The notes under the pieces: model-generated | What the model was told of the DNA's origin: nothing | Database searches by the model: none | Seen by the model: only the letters and a program-made list of their open reading frames with translations | Origin: Rothia mucilaginosa ATCC 25296 | Lineage (GTDB): Bacteria > Actinomycetota > Actinomycetes > Actinomycetales > Micrococcaceae | Direction: 5' to 3' | Assembly: GCF_000175615.1 (NCBI RefSeq) | Contig: NZ_ACVO01000016.1 | Span: 106,801 to 170,800 of the forward strand | DNA length: 64,000 nucleotides | Shown: positions 35,663-45,756 of the stretch, piece after piece | Position numbering within the stretch: the stretch's first letter is position 1 | How the letters are laid out: every line of letters starts with the position of its first letter | Made by a program: the position numbers and the translations under genes

Positions 35663-35714
35663 GAAAACCACCCCTCCGCAGCTTGTCGCCGCAAAGGGGG
35701 TGGTTTCTATATAT
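35663..35714. repeat. Right copy of the terminator-like direct repeat
   Basis: It nearly matches 33417-33471 and forms the same hairpin (AAACCACCCC with GGGGGTGGTTT). It lies between the AIPR gene and the thrS terminator. Confidence 0.9.
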
Positions 35715-35727
35715 AGGGTCGGTACAA

Positions 35728-35779
35728 GTTCGCCGGCTTAGCCAACCACAGTTATCTGTGTCTAGCCGCGCCGGCGAAC
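35728..35779 (-). terminator. Inverted repeat downstream of thrS
   Basis: GTTCGCCGGC (35728-35737) pairs perfectly with GCCGGCGAAC (35770-35779), with an inner small hairpin (CACAG-TTAT-CTGTG). It lies 18 bp after the thrS stop. No T-run follows on the minus strand, but the right terminator-like repeat comes next. Confidence 0.7.
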
Positions 35780-35796
35780 CCGCATCCTAACCGCTA

Positions 35797-37830
35797 CTAC
35801 TCAGCAGCCTCCGTGCTGGGCTTGGGGTCTTCGTTCACGCGGTTGCGGATATGCTCCACAATACGTGCCACAGCCTCATCCACGGGCACGCCATTCTCCT
35901 GCTTGTTTCCGCGGAAACGGAACGAAACAGCGCCGTGCTCCGCATCCTCACCGCCAGCAATCAGAATGAACGGAACCTTCTCGGTAGACGCGGTACGAAT
36001 CTTCTTGGTGAAACGATCCGAACCGTAATCCACCTCAACACGCACGCCGTGCGCGCGTAGCTTGTCAGCGATCTCGGTCATGTAGTCGTTGAACGCCTCA
36101 GCCACCGGCACACCAATCACCTGAACCGGTGCCAGCCACGCCGGGAACGCGCCCGCATAGTGCTCAGTCAGCACGCCCAAGAAGCGCTCAATCGAGCCGA
36201 ACTTCGCCGAGTGAATCATGACCGGCTCCTGCACGGTGCCGTCCGCAGCCTGGTACTCCAGACCGAAACGGCTCGGCTGGTTAAAGTCGTACTGAACGGT
36301 CGACATCTGCCAGGTACGGCCGATAGCGTCCTTCGCCTGAACCGAAATCTTCGGGCCGTAGAACGCAGCACCACCCGGATCCGGGACGAGCTCCAGGCCG
36401 GTCTCCTTCGCAACCTGCTCCAGAACCGCGGTAGCCGCCTCCCACTGCTCATCAGTACCGATGAACTTATCCTTCTTATCACCCTCAGTGTCGCGAGTCG
36501 ACAGCTCAAGGTAGAAGTCAGTCATGCCGAAGTCCTCAAGCAGGCTCAGCATGAACTTCAGCAGGTGACGCACCTCGTCCGGTGCCTGCTCCTTCGTCAC
36601 ATACGAGTGCGAGTCGTCCTGAGTAATCATGCGCACACGGGTCAGGCCCTGCAGCACGCCGGACTTCTCGTCACGGTACACGGTGCCGAACTCGAAGAAA
36701 CGCAGCGGCAGCTCACGGTACGAACGGCCACGAGAACGGTAAATCTCGTTGTGCATCGGGCAGTTCATAGCCTTCAGACGGTAATGACCGTTATCCAGCT
36801 CCATGGGCGGGAACATACCATCCGCATAGTACGGAAGGTGACCAGAAGTGTAGAACAGGTCTTCCTTCGAAATGTGCGGAGTGCTGACGTACTGGAAACC
36901 CTCCTGAATGTGGCGGGTACGCACGTAGTCTTCCATCTCGCGCTTAATCACGCCACCCTTAGGGTGAATCACCGGCAGGCCGGGGCCAATGTTCTTCGGG
37001 AAGGAGAACAGGTCCAGCTCACGGCCCAAGCGGCGGTGGTCACGGCGCTCCGCCTCAGCGATGCGCTCCTTGTACGCCACCAGCTCGTCCTTAGTCGGCC
37101 AAGCGGTACCGTAAATACGCTGCAGCATGGGGTTCTTCTCAGAACCGCGCCAGTACGCGCCACCGGCACGCATCAGGGCGTAACCGTTAGCAATCAGCTT
37201 GGTGTTCGGCAGGTGCGGGCCGCGGCAGAGGTCCTTCCAGACGGTCTCACCGGTCTTCGGGTGCACGTTGTCGTAAATGGTGATTTCACCCTCGCCGACC
37301 TCCACGGATGCGCCCTCGGCAGCATCCGCACCAGAACCGGGGCCCTGGGTCAGGGAGAGCAACTCCAGCTTGTACGGCTCGTTCGCCATCTCGGCAACAG
37401 CCTCGTCGTGGGTGACCACGCGGCGGCGGAACAGCTGACCGGACTTGATGATCTTAATCATCGACTTCTCGATCTTCTTCAGATCTTCCGGGGTGAACGG
37501 CTCAGCCACATCAAAGTCAAAGTAGAAGCCGTCAGTAATGTACGGGCCAATGCCCAGCTTGGCGTCCTTGCGGTACTCCTGCACCGCCTGCGCCATCACG
37601 TGCGCAGCGGAGTGGCGCAGAACGTTCAGGCCGTCCGGTTCGTGAATGAAAACCGGCTCAACGGAGTCGCCAGCAGACAGCTCGTGGGAGAGATCAACAA
37701 GCACGCCGTTCACGCGTGCCACAACGATCTTCGGGTCGTCAGCGAACAGCTCAGCGGCAGTCTTCGCGGTGACCTCGCGCTCCTCACCAGAAACGCTAAT
37801 AACAATTGCTGAAGAATCAGCGGCAGACAT
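35797..37830 (-). CDS. thrS: Threonyl-tRNA synthetase
   Basis: A 677-residue class II tRNA synthetase. Order: TGS domain ([14 protein letters not shown]), editing domain with [12 protein letters not shown], catalytic core with the zinc-ligand segment [12 protein letters not shown], motif 2 with [13 protein letters not shown], motif 3 ending [16 protein letters not shown], and a C-terminal anticodon-binding domain. The open frame runs to 37917, but ATG 37830 has AAGGAG five bases upstream and gives the normal N-terminus. I see no T-box leader. It forms the right border of the AIPR cassette. Confidence 0.97.
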   Translation of the reverse strand: MSAADSSAIVISVSGEEREVTAKTAAELFADDPKIVVARVNGVLVDLSHELSAGDSVEPVFIHEPDGLNVLRHSAAHVMAQAVQEYRKDAKLGIGPYITDGFYFDFDVAEPFTPEDLKKIEKSMIKIIKSGQLFRRRVVTHDEAVAEMANEPYKLELLSLTQGPGSGADAAEGASVEVGEGEITIYDNVHPKTGETVWKDLCRGPHLPNTKLIANGYALMRAGGAYWRGSEKNPMLQRIYGTAWPTKDELVAYKERIAEAERRDHRRLGRELDLFSFPKNIGPGLPVIHPKGGVIKREMEDYVRTRHIQEGFQYVSTPHISKEDLFYTSGHLPYYADGMFPPMELDNGHYRLKAMNCPMHNEIYRSRGRSYRELPLRFFEFGTVYRDEKSGVLQGLTRVRMITQDDSHSYVTKEQAPDEVRHLLKFMLSLLEDFGMTDFYLELSTRDTEGDKKDKFIGTDEQWEAATAVLEQVAKETGLELVPDPGGAAFYGPKISVQAKDAIGRTWQMSTVQYDFNQPSRFGLEYQAADGTVQEPVMIHSAKFGSIERFLGVLTEHYAGAFPAWLAPVQVIGVPVAEAFNDYMTEIADKLRAHGVRVEVDYGSDRFTKKIRTASTEKVPFILIAGGEDAEHGAVSFRFRGNKQENGVPVDEAVARIVEHIRNRVNEDPKPSTEAAE

Positions 37831-37962
37831 AAGTCTCCTTAACTCAGGCGCAAGCGTACCACTCGGGGCGCCGCCGGTGCGCATACTATTCCGCACTGTA
37901 CTGGTGCACGGACACACACTATCTTACAACGGCTCCCAGGCAACGCTCAGCTTGAAGACAAA

Positions 37963-38388
37963 CTAGTCCGCATGATGCTCACGCGTATGCTCATACACGT
38001 CAACCACAATGTGGCTAATATGGTCGTCCTTCAGACGGTATATGGTGGTGCGGCCCTGCTGCTCACGGTCAATCACGTGCGCCTCACGCAGGATGCGCAG
38101 GTGGTGCGAGGCGAGCGGCTGCGAAATGCCCAGGCAGGTGTGCAGTTCGCTCACGCTGTGCGGGCGGTGCATCAGGTGGTGCGCAATCGCCAGGCGTAGC
38201 GGGTTCGCTAGCGCAGAGAAAATCGCCACGGACGGGCCAAACTGTTCCTCCCAGTCTTTGGGGCCGCTGCCTTCGAGGAGGGGCGCGTTGGTGGGCACCT
38301 CGTGGGTATGATCCGATGCATGCTCGTGGGCATGGTCAGTGTGGGTGGTGTTAGTTTCGGTCTGGTCTGTGTGCTGGCTCTGAGTCAT
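37963..38388 (-). CDS. ArsR/SmtB-family transcriptional regulator
   Basis: A 141-residue winged-helix regulator. The core shows FSALANPLRLAIAHHLM and HSVSELHTCLGISQPLASHHLRILREAHVI, the ArsR helix-turn-helix, then GRTTIYRL. The N-terminus (residues about 6-30) is rich in histidine, threonine and acidic residues, which suggests zinc or another divalent metal; the His-rich C-terminus (EHTREHHAD) fits too. It sits upstream of thrS on the same strand, 132 bp away. A palindrome lies just upstream (38416-38467). No metal transporter gene is adjacent, so the regulon is unknown. Confidence 0.85.
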   Translation of the reverse strand: MTQSQHTDQTETNTTHTDHAHEHASDHTHEVPTNAPLLEGSGPKDWEEQFGPSVAIFSALANPLRLAIAHHLMHRPHSVSELHTCLGISQPLASHHLRILREAHVIDREQQGRTTIYRLKDDHISHIVVDVYEHTREHHAD

Positions 38389-38689
38389 AGTATTTTCACC
38401 TTATGTACAGGAAAGGGGGCACGTCAAGGAAGTTACGCCTGCGCGGCGTGCTTTCTTGACGTGCCCCTCTCCCCTATGTGCGCTGATGCTCGCTGGTGTT
38501 GCTGGTGCGCTGTATGCGGCTGTTCCGATGCCGTTGTGACTATCGGTGCAGCTGTCGGTGCGCTGTCATTGTGGCGGCAACATCGTGGACCACCGCCCTC
38601 CTAGAGCGGTTCATCACATTGCGGTCATAATGCCTAGCGCCGTGCCCTAACTGCGCATCAGCTCGCGGGCATGCAACCCTAGCGGGCCC
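38389..38689. other. Intergenic region between the secreted protein gene and the ArsR-family gene
   Basis: About 300 bp. It holds the 52-bp palindrome and GCTG-rich low-complexity DNA after it. The plus-strand open frame here overlaps the regulator and is probably not a gene. Confidence 0.6.
38416..38467. promoter_or_regulatory. Palindrome upstream of the ArsR-family gene
   Basis: GGGGCACGTCAAG (38416-38428) pairs perfectly with CTTGACGTGCCCC (38455-38467), with an inner ACGCC/GGCGT pair. It lies 28 bp before the arsR-type start. It could be an operator for autoregulation or a terminator of the upstream secreted-protein gene. Confidence 0.6.
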
Positions 38690-41404
38690 TTAGCGGTTAG
38701 CGACTGCCACCTGCAGGTAACCTTCAGCGGACTTTACGCCCTTGTCAGTCACTGCGCGGTAGCGGACCAGCGGTGCGAAGCCCTGCTTATTCTTAGCAGA
38801 TACCGCGATGCCCTGGGTGCCGTCGGGCAGGGTCACCACACGGTAGGTGCCGTATTCGTCGCTGTATGCGCTGACGGCCTGGCCGCGCTGGTTGAGCAGC
38901 TCGAGCTTCTTCACGGTTTCGCCGCGGCTGTATGCGCCGAAGGATGCTTCGTCGTTGTTCAGGACAGCCACGTTCTGGGTGGTGCCCGAGTACAGGGAGA
39001 CGGAGTCCTCACGCGCGATGGGGCTGTTCTTATCGACCACGTGAACCTTCAGCGGGATCGAGTACAGCTGCGCGGCGGAGCCCCTCTTCGCCTTCACATC
39101 AGACATGCGTGCGGGTGCCTTGCCGGTGCGGTTCACGGTGATGTTCGTGCCGTTGTCGCGGCGCAGATCCCAGGTGGTGCCGGTAACGTCGTGGGTGTTC
39201 AGGTCGATCGAGTAGGTGCCGGTCTTGCCGTTGGAGGCAAAGCGGATGCCGGTCTCCGCACTGGAGAACTGGCCGCCAGCAGTGTTGACCTTCTCCTTGT
39301 TGACCCAGCGGCTGGGGCGGAAGTTCGGGGTCTGCTGGATTTCCTGGAAGTTGTAGTCGCGCGCGTAACGGTAGTTCGGGGAAACCTTGTGCGACTGGTG
39401 AACACTCTGCGCGACTGCGGTCTCGCCGGAGTAGACGGTGGCGTGGTGCTCGGCGGGCTGGTAGAACACGCCGGAGCCGGTGCCGGTCTTACCGTAGGAA
39501 TCCGAGGGGTACTTGAACTTCACGGCGTCCGAAGCCTGGTTCACTGCCGCGTTCTGAGTCTCGGCGTCGCTGATGCGCACGGCCTTGGGGGTGCGCACGG
39601 CGGAGCGGCGCACGGTCACGGGGCGTGCAATCTTGTGCGCGTCAGCGTTCGAGTCGGCAGCCTGGTTGTTGCTCTGCGGCAGAACCTGGGTGCCCTCGCG
39701 GCGTGCAGTGTTCTCAGCGGACTCGGTGTAGTTCACGGGCATCCACTGCACCTGCTGCCAGGGGAACTGGTTGCCGGTGAAGCCGCTGGGCACGAAGTTC
39801 GCGAACATTGCCGCCAGCTGCGGGTCTTCCTTGTACACGTTCTTACCCTGGCGGGCGTAGGGCGCGTAGGAGCTTGCCGCCTCCAGGTTGAATGCGTTGG
39901 TGAAGAGGTTGTGGTCCGTGAGGATGAAGCCGTATTCCTTCATTGCGGTCAGGATCATGCGGGTGAGCTGGTCGTCAGCGTGGCCGGTGTTTGCCAGGTG
40001 CTCTTCCACATCAAAGCTTGCGGGCAGGAAGCCACGCTGACCTGCGCGGGGTGCGTTCGGGTACTTGCTCGCGTCAATCTTGCCGTCGGTACCCTTCGCG
40101 GGGAAGGAGGAGACCAGTGCAGCGTAGTCAGCCGCGGTGATGGACACCATGTGGTTGATCTTGCCGGCCTTGAGCTCGTCCACACCAATCTGGGTGAGCT
40201 CATTTGCCAGGCCCACCACGGAGGAGGTGCCGTTCTTGAGGGTCAGCCAGTAGTTGTCTTCGCCCACGCCGCCGAAGTTCGGCTTAGCGAGCATGTAACC
40301 GCCGGAGGACACGTGGTAGGTTGCCGGGTAGTCAACCGCCACGGGAATGTCCACGGTGCCGCGGGTGCCTGCGGGAATCTTGTAGGTAATCTCGCCGGTG
40401 GTCTCGTTGATGGACGCGCCGGGCACGTTCTTCGCCAGGCGGAACTTCGCACCGCGAGCAATCGGGTAGGAGGTGCGGGCGTTGCCGGACTTCACGTCAA
40501 TGCTGACGGGCGCCTTGATGGTGACGGTCTGGCCTGCGTTGCCGTGGCCAACGTTGTCGTACTGAATCTTGGCGCTCTTGGGGGTGGACGCGTTGCCGCC
40601 GCCGACCTGCACACGGGCGGTGCTGGTGTAGGTCTGTGCGTCTGCATCCTTGACGAACTTGAAGTAGGAGCGCCAGATGCCGGTCGCCTCATCGTAGAGG
40701 GCGACGGACTGGTCGCCGGAGAGGCCGTGGTCCTCAGCGAGCCACTTCGGGATCGGGACGCCGCCGGTCAGGATGCGCTTGTTCTCTGCGTTGGCGTTGA
40801 CGCGGCCATCGCGGGAGACGACCTCGACGTACTCCTGGTGCGGGTTCGCGGAGTTCACGGCGAGGGTCGGGATGTTCTCGTGGCCGCCGACGGTCTGGGT
40901 GCGAATCTTCTTGAGGGTACCGCCGTTGATGGCGGTGGTGACGGGGTGGTTGCCCGCATCGCCGCTGTATTCGAGGAAGGTGCGGCTAATTTCGCTGCTG
41001 TTGGGCGCGACGGCTTCGGTGCCGGTGAGCTTCTGGGCTGCGAAGGAGTCGCTGGCGAGCTTGCCGCTCAGGGGCGAGGTGTTCTCGGTGGTGGTCAGCT
41101 GCTCCTTGGTGAGGGAGGAGTTGACGGGTGCGAGAGTGTCGATGGTCTGTGCCTGCTGGTCGGGGTTCCAGTAGCAGGTCGGACCGGGCGCGACGTTGGT
41201 GATGTTCGCGAGGGTCGGCACGGTGCGGTAGCCTGCGTCGACGCAGGTGGTACCGGATACGTTGCGGGTGGAGGCGGTCGCACCGAAGGTCGCGGGGAGG
41301 TTCGCGCCGGTGATGACGGTTGCCAGTGCTGCGGAGGCAGCGATGGTGGCACGGCGGCGGTTTGCCGGGCGCTGTGCCGGGTTTTTGGTTGCAGTTGTGG
41401 TCAT
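38690..41404 (-). CDS. Large secreted protein of unknown function
   Basis: A 904-residue exported protein. ATG 41404 has GGAAG upstream and starts MTTTATKNPAQR, then a twin-arginine-like basic stretch (RRRATIAASAALATVITG), which fits a Sec or possibly Tat signal peptide. The mature part has beta-rich segments including one with GTRGTVDIPVAVDYPATYHV, a central region that reads like an enzyme (HMVSITAADYAALVSSFP, LTRMILTAMKEYGFILTDHN), and a C-terminal domain with NSPIAREDSVSL, seen in some bacterial Ig-like repeats. I find no LPXTG motif or membrane anchor, so it is probably released or held non-covalently. The long open frame antisense to it is a shadow. Confidence 0.75.
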   Translation of the reverse strand: MTTTATKNPAQRPANRRRATIAASAALATVITGANLPATFGATASTRNVSGTTCVDAGYRTVPTLANITNVAPGPTCYWNPDQQAQTIDTLAPVNSSLTKEQLTTTENTSPLSGKLASDSFAAQKLTGTEAVAPNSSEISRTFLEYSGDAGNHPVTTAINGGTLKKIRTQTVGGHENIPTLAVNSANPHQEYVEVVSRDGRVNANAENKRILTGGVPIPKWLAEDHGLSGDQSVALYDEATGIWRSYFKFVKDADAQTYTSTARVQVGGGNASTPKSAKIQYDNVGHGNAGQTVTIKAPVSIDVKSGNARTSYPIARGAKFRLAKNVPGASINETTGEITYKIPAGTRGTVDIPVAVDYPATYHVSSGGYMLAKPNFGGVGEDNYWLTLKNGTSSVVGLANELTQIGVDELKAGKINHMVSITAADYAALVSSFPAKGTDGKIDASKYPNAPRAGQRGFLPASFDVEEHLANTGHADDQLTRMILTAMKEYGFILTDHNLFTNAFNLEAASSYAPYARQGKNVYKEDPQLAAMFANFVPSGFTGNQFPWQQVQWMPVNYTESAENTARREGTQVLPQSNNQAADSNADAHKIARPVTVRRSAVRTPKAVRISDAETQNAAVNQASDAVKFKYPSDSYGKTGTGSGVFYQPAEHHATVYSGETAVAQSVHQSHKVSPNYRYARDYNFQEIQQTPNFRPSRWVNKEKVNTAGGQFSSAETGIRFASNGKTGTYSIDLNTHDVTGTTWDLRRDNGTNITVNRTGKAPARMSDVKAKRGSAAQLYSIPLKVHVVDKNSPIAREDSVSLYSGTTQNVAVLNNDEASFGAYSRGETVKKLELLNQRGQAVSAYSDEYGTYRVVTLPDGTQGIAVSAKNKQGFAPLVRYRAVTDKGVKSAEGYLQVAVANR

Positions 41405-42274
41405 GTTTTTCTTCCGTTCGTGTCGGCTTGTTTGAGTGAGTGCGTTTGTATGAACAAACACGGACGTGAGTGAAATATGCATCTGAGGGTGTACCCGGGC
41501 GGGTTCTGATCTTCTGGCAGGAATTCTCAGGAAACTCTCAGATAATCCCCATACCCTACATAGTCTTTGGGGTGAACGCAAAACGAGTTTGTGATTCAGG
41601 GCACCGATTTTTTGCTAAAGGTTCAAGCTTAGACTCATATTTCTTTACATCTGTGTGCATTGATAGATGTTCAGGTTTTCGGAATTTGCACCGCAGTGTT
41701 TTAGCTTTACTCCTAGTCAAGCGAGTTTAGCTTCAGAAAAACGAAAAATGCGCACGGGAAACTAAACCCTCAACCTCAAAGTTCCCGGAATGACGCGCCA
41801 AAACGGTCTGTTGAATTTCTCACACGTGACCACAATTTGGGATTCCGCACCAAAGGTAGATATGGTCTCAGTCACTAAAACAGGGGCTTCTATCAGCCCA
41901 ATCGATCACTTTCGAGTCACAATCACCACCGGGGAGCACCCCCTTGTTTCATCCCTATAGACCCACAAAACCCACCCAAAACCCTAAAATTTAGGTCAAA
42001 GTTTAAAGTTTGCGTGTGTTTAACAGTGTGTAACCATACATGCACCGCACTCCCCCGCGCAGGACGCCCTTCACTGTACATTCCAAGAATTCCAAGCCGC
42101 CCACCGGGAGCTTTAGAAAGCATAGAAACACCCCGCATGCGCCTCAAAAACACATGCGGGGTGCATATATATTCATTTGTGGGTGCCTTGCGGTGCACCC
42201 AATAGCAGGTGCCGAACCCGCCTCCGTGGGTTCACGTGGGTTCAATAGCGGTTACTCACAGAGCTACCTGATAA
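41405..42274. other. Gene-poor region between FAH-family and secreted-protein genes
   Basis: About 870 bp, more AT-rich than the neighbouring genes. One hairpin (42129-42163) is clear. The small open frames at 41470-41730 and 41923-42198 lack ribosome-binding sites, and the second overlaps the hairpin. It may hold the promoter of the secreted-protein gene and an unseen small RNA. Confidence 0.5.
42129..42163 (-). terminator. Hairpin, likely terminator of the FAH-family gene
   Basis: CACCCCGCATG (42129-42139) pairs perfectly with CATGCGGGGTG (42153-42163). On the minus strand it is followed by TTTCTATGC. It lies about 110 bp past the stop of the FAH-family gene. Confidence 0.65.
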
Positions 42275-43165
42275 CTACAGCGCGCCCGCCTCCGAGCAGA
42301 CATTCACCAGCTCACCAATGCCCTCAATACGGGTGCGCACCGTCTGACCCGGCTTCAACCACTGACGCGGATGCAGCGACAAACCAACCCCCGCCGGGGT
42401 ACCCGTCGCCACCAGGTCGCCCGGCTCCAGGGTCATAAACCGCGAAATATAGGACAGCAGCTGCGCCGGAGTGAACACCATATCCGCCGTCGTGCCGCGC
42501 TGACGCACCACGCCATCCACCTCACAGACCAGTTCCAGACCGGCAACCGGGTCAACCTCATCGGGGCTCACAATCACCGGACCGAACGGAGTCATCGCAT
42601 CCCAGTTCTTACCCTGGAACCACTCCGAGGAACGACCCTGCCAGTCACGCACCGACACATCATTCATGACCGTGTACCCCATCAGAGCCTCAAGTGCCTG
42701 CTCCTCCGTGGCATTACGCAGGCGAGCGCCCACGACCAGGCACAGCTCAACCTCCCAGTCGACCTTCGTGCTGCCGGTGCCGTCGGCGGCGGGCATGCGA
42801 ATCTGCTCGCCGGGGCCAATCAGCGCGTTCGGGAACTTCGCGAACAGCGCCGGATGCTCGGGCACCTCAAGGTTCATTTCCGCGGCGTGGTCGCGGTAGT
42901 TCAGGCCGGCGCACACAATCTTGCCGGGCTTATCCAGCGGGCGAATAAAGGGTAGGGAGTTCCATAGTTCCTCGCCGTGGCCCATGACGGTCGCGCCGTT
43001 CTCCTTCAGGATTGCCACGGCGTTCTTCGGGTCGCCAAAGTTCAGGCGGAACCGGCTGTAGAAATTCAGTAGCGGGCTGAGCTTCGCCGGAAGCTCGTAC
43101 ACGGTCTCTTCGAAGAAGCAGACCGCGCGGCTGCCCTTCGAGTCTTTAATCTGTGCCCAACGCAT
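42275..43165 (-). CDS. Fumarylacetoacetate hydrolase (FAH) family protein
   Basis: A 296-residue FAH-fold protein. Conserved elements: IVCAGLNYRDHAAEMN, FPNALIGPGEQI, the acidic metal ligands in DWEVELCLVVG, GYTVMNDVSVRDWQ, and TGTPAGVGLS. Members act as fumarylpyruvate or acylpyruvate hydrolases or oxaloacetate decarboxylases; the exact substrate cannot be set here. ATG 43165 has AAGGAG five bases upstream. It is 68 bp downstream of the lipoate ligase-like gene on the same strand, but their functions are not obviously linked. Confidence 0.92.
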   Translation of the reverse strand: MRWAQIKDSKGSRAVCFFEETVYELPAKLSPLLNFYSRFRLNFGDPKNAVAILKENGATVMGHGEELWNSLPFIRPLDKPGKIVCAGLNYRDHAAEMNLEVPEHPALFAKFPNALIGPGEQIRMPAADGTGSTKVDWEVELCLVVGARLRNATEEQALEALMGYTVMNDVSVRDWQGRSSEWFQGKNWDAMTPFGPVIVSPDEVDPVAGLELVCEVDGVVRQRGTTADMVFTPAQLLSYISRFMTLEPGDLVATGTPAGVGLSLHPRQWLKPGQTVRTRIEGIGELVNVCSEAGAL

Positions 43166-43233
43166 GGATGCTCCTTCGCTTCAGGTGGGGATATATCGAA
43201 TAAGTTACGGATAAAAGTCAGAAATAAAACAAC

Positions 43234-43932
43234 CTAGTGAAAACCGTTTTGGGCGTACACCTCAACGATGGCGTCTTCCAGGTCTTCCATGAGCAGGGCG
43301 GGGTTCGCGTCCTGCGCCGCGCCAACCGTGGCGGGGTCCAGCTCCATGCCGAGGGCACGGTACACATCCGCGGTGACCGCCCGCAGCGGCGCAGAGTCGG
43401 AGACCACGATGCCGGTGCTGAACCACCAACCGCCAGTCACCACACGCTGGGCGGTGCCAACCAGTTTAATGCGGCCACCACCTGCGGAGGCGGGAAGCTG
43501 CGCGTGCACCGAATACTCGCCGGGGCAGTACTCCCCCGGGATCTCGCCCATGCGCGCGTCCACGCCAACCTCGCGGAGCGCCTGCGCGTACATGGAACCG
43601 AACAGTTCGTAGCGTAGGGTGTTGCCGCTGCGGGCGTCGGAGGCGGGCTGAAAATGGTCCACGACCAGGCACCCCTGATGGTAGGCGGCGGCGTGCCCAC
43701 CGACCTTACGCACCAGCACCTCGAAGCCGTGCTTGGCGCACGCCGCGGAGGCGGCCGCGAAGCCGGGGTTCAGTTCGTCACGGCGGCCGAACGCGACCGT
43801 CGGGTTCGGCTGATACATGCGTAGGGTAGCTTCACGCTGCCCGCTTGCCACCTCGCGGAGCATCTGCACCGTCTGGTCGTGGTGAATGAGGATATCGCCG
43901 GACTCGGGGCCGGTCTCTCGAATAATCTGCAC
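43234..43932 (-). CDS. Lipoate-protein ligase A-like protein
   Basis: A 232-residue biotinyl/lipoyl protein ligase fold. VRKVGGHAAAYHQGCLVVDH and KLVGTAQRVVTGGWWFS match the lipoate ligase family. It is shorter than full LplA, lacking the accessory C-terminal domain, as in LipM/LplJ-like and actinobacterial members. The lipoate-binding lysine is in IKLVGTAQR. The start is GTG 43932 with AGGAAC upstream. It may attach lipoate or octanoate to 2-oxoacid dehydrogenases or GcvH. Confidence 0.85.
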   Translation of the reverse strand: MQIIRETGPESGDILIHHDQTVQMLREVASGQREATLRMYQPNPTVAFGRRDELNPGFAAASAACAKHGFEVLVRKVGGHAAAYHQGCLVVDHFQPASDARSGNTLRYELFGSMYAQALREVGVDARMGEIPGEYCPGEYSVHAQLPASAGGGRIKLVGTAQRVVTGGWWFSTGIVVSDSAPLRAVTADVYRALGMELDPATVGAAQDANPALLMEDLEDAIVEVYAQNGFH

Positions 43933-44056
43933 GTTCCTATTTTACGGTTACGCCCGCCACAGCTCCTACGTCTCCCCACAATGCGAAAACGCCCACCCGG
44001 GTAGCTAAAACCTAGTAATCCCCCTCCCCCTCCGCTAGGGTAGAAGAAAGACCTAA

Positions 44057-45556
<1,500 letters not shown>

Positions 45557-45675
45557 CTGGTAAGGCTCTAGAGGCTGTTCCTTATGCGGCAACCCTAGAC
45601 GCTGAACCCCGCGAAAATCCCTGCACACGAAATCCGCAGCGCGTGAAACTCTCAGCCCGCGAAATTAGTACAGCA

Positions 45676-45708
45676 AAAGCCCCCGAGACTCCGAATCTCG
45701 GGGGCTTT
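45676..45708. terminator. Bidirectional intrinsic terminator
   Basis: AAAGCCCCCGAGA pairs perfectly with TCTCGGGGGCTTT around a 7-base loop. It serves the GH1 gene on the plus strand and the GNAT-family gene on the minus strand, which converge here. Confidence 0.9.
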
Positions 45709-45756
45709 CTACATGTCGTTATGCCTAGCGCGGGCGGCTCTAGTCTGTAGGCAAAT

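Noticed and set aside
33417..35714. Terminal repeats of a classical transposon
   Set aside because: The copies are direct, act as hairpins by themselves, and no transposase lies between them.
37831..37962. Possible T-box leader before thrS
   Set aside because: No T-box consensus or specifier-loop structure was seen. A plain short leader is enough.
38302..38604. Possible 100-residue plus-strand gene rich in cysteine
   Set aside because: It overlaps the ArsR-family gene and the palindrome, and has no supporting start signal.
39041..41473. Plus-strand open frame of 810 codons
   Set aside because: Antisense to the secreted-protein gene. The product is a Gly/Val/Leu-rich string without domains.
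41923..42198. Possible 91-residue minus-strand gene
   Set aside because: It overlaps the terminator-like hairpin at 42129-42163 and lacks a ribosome-binding site and any motif.
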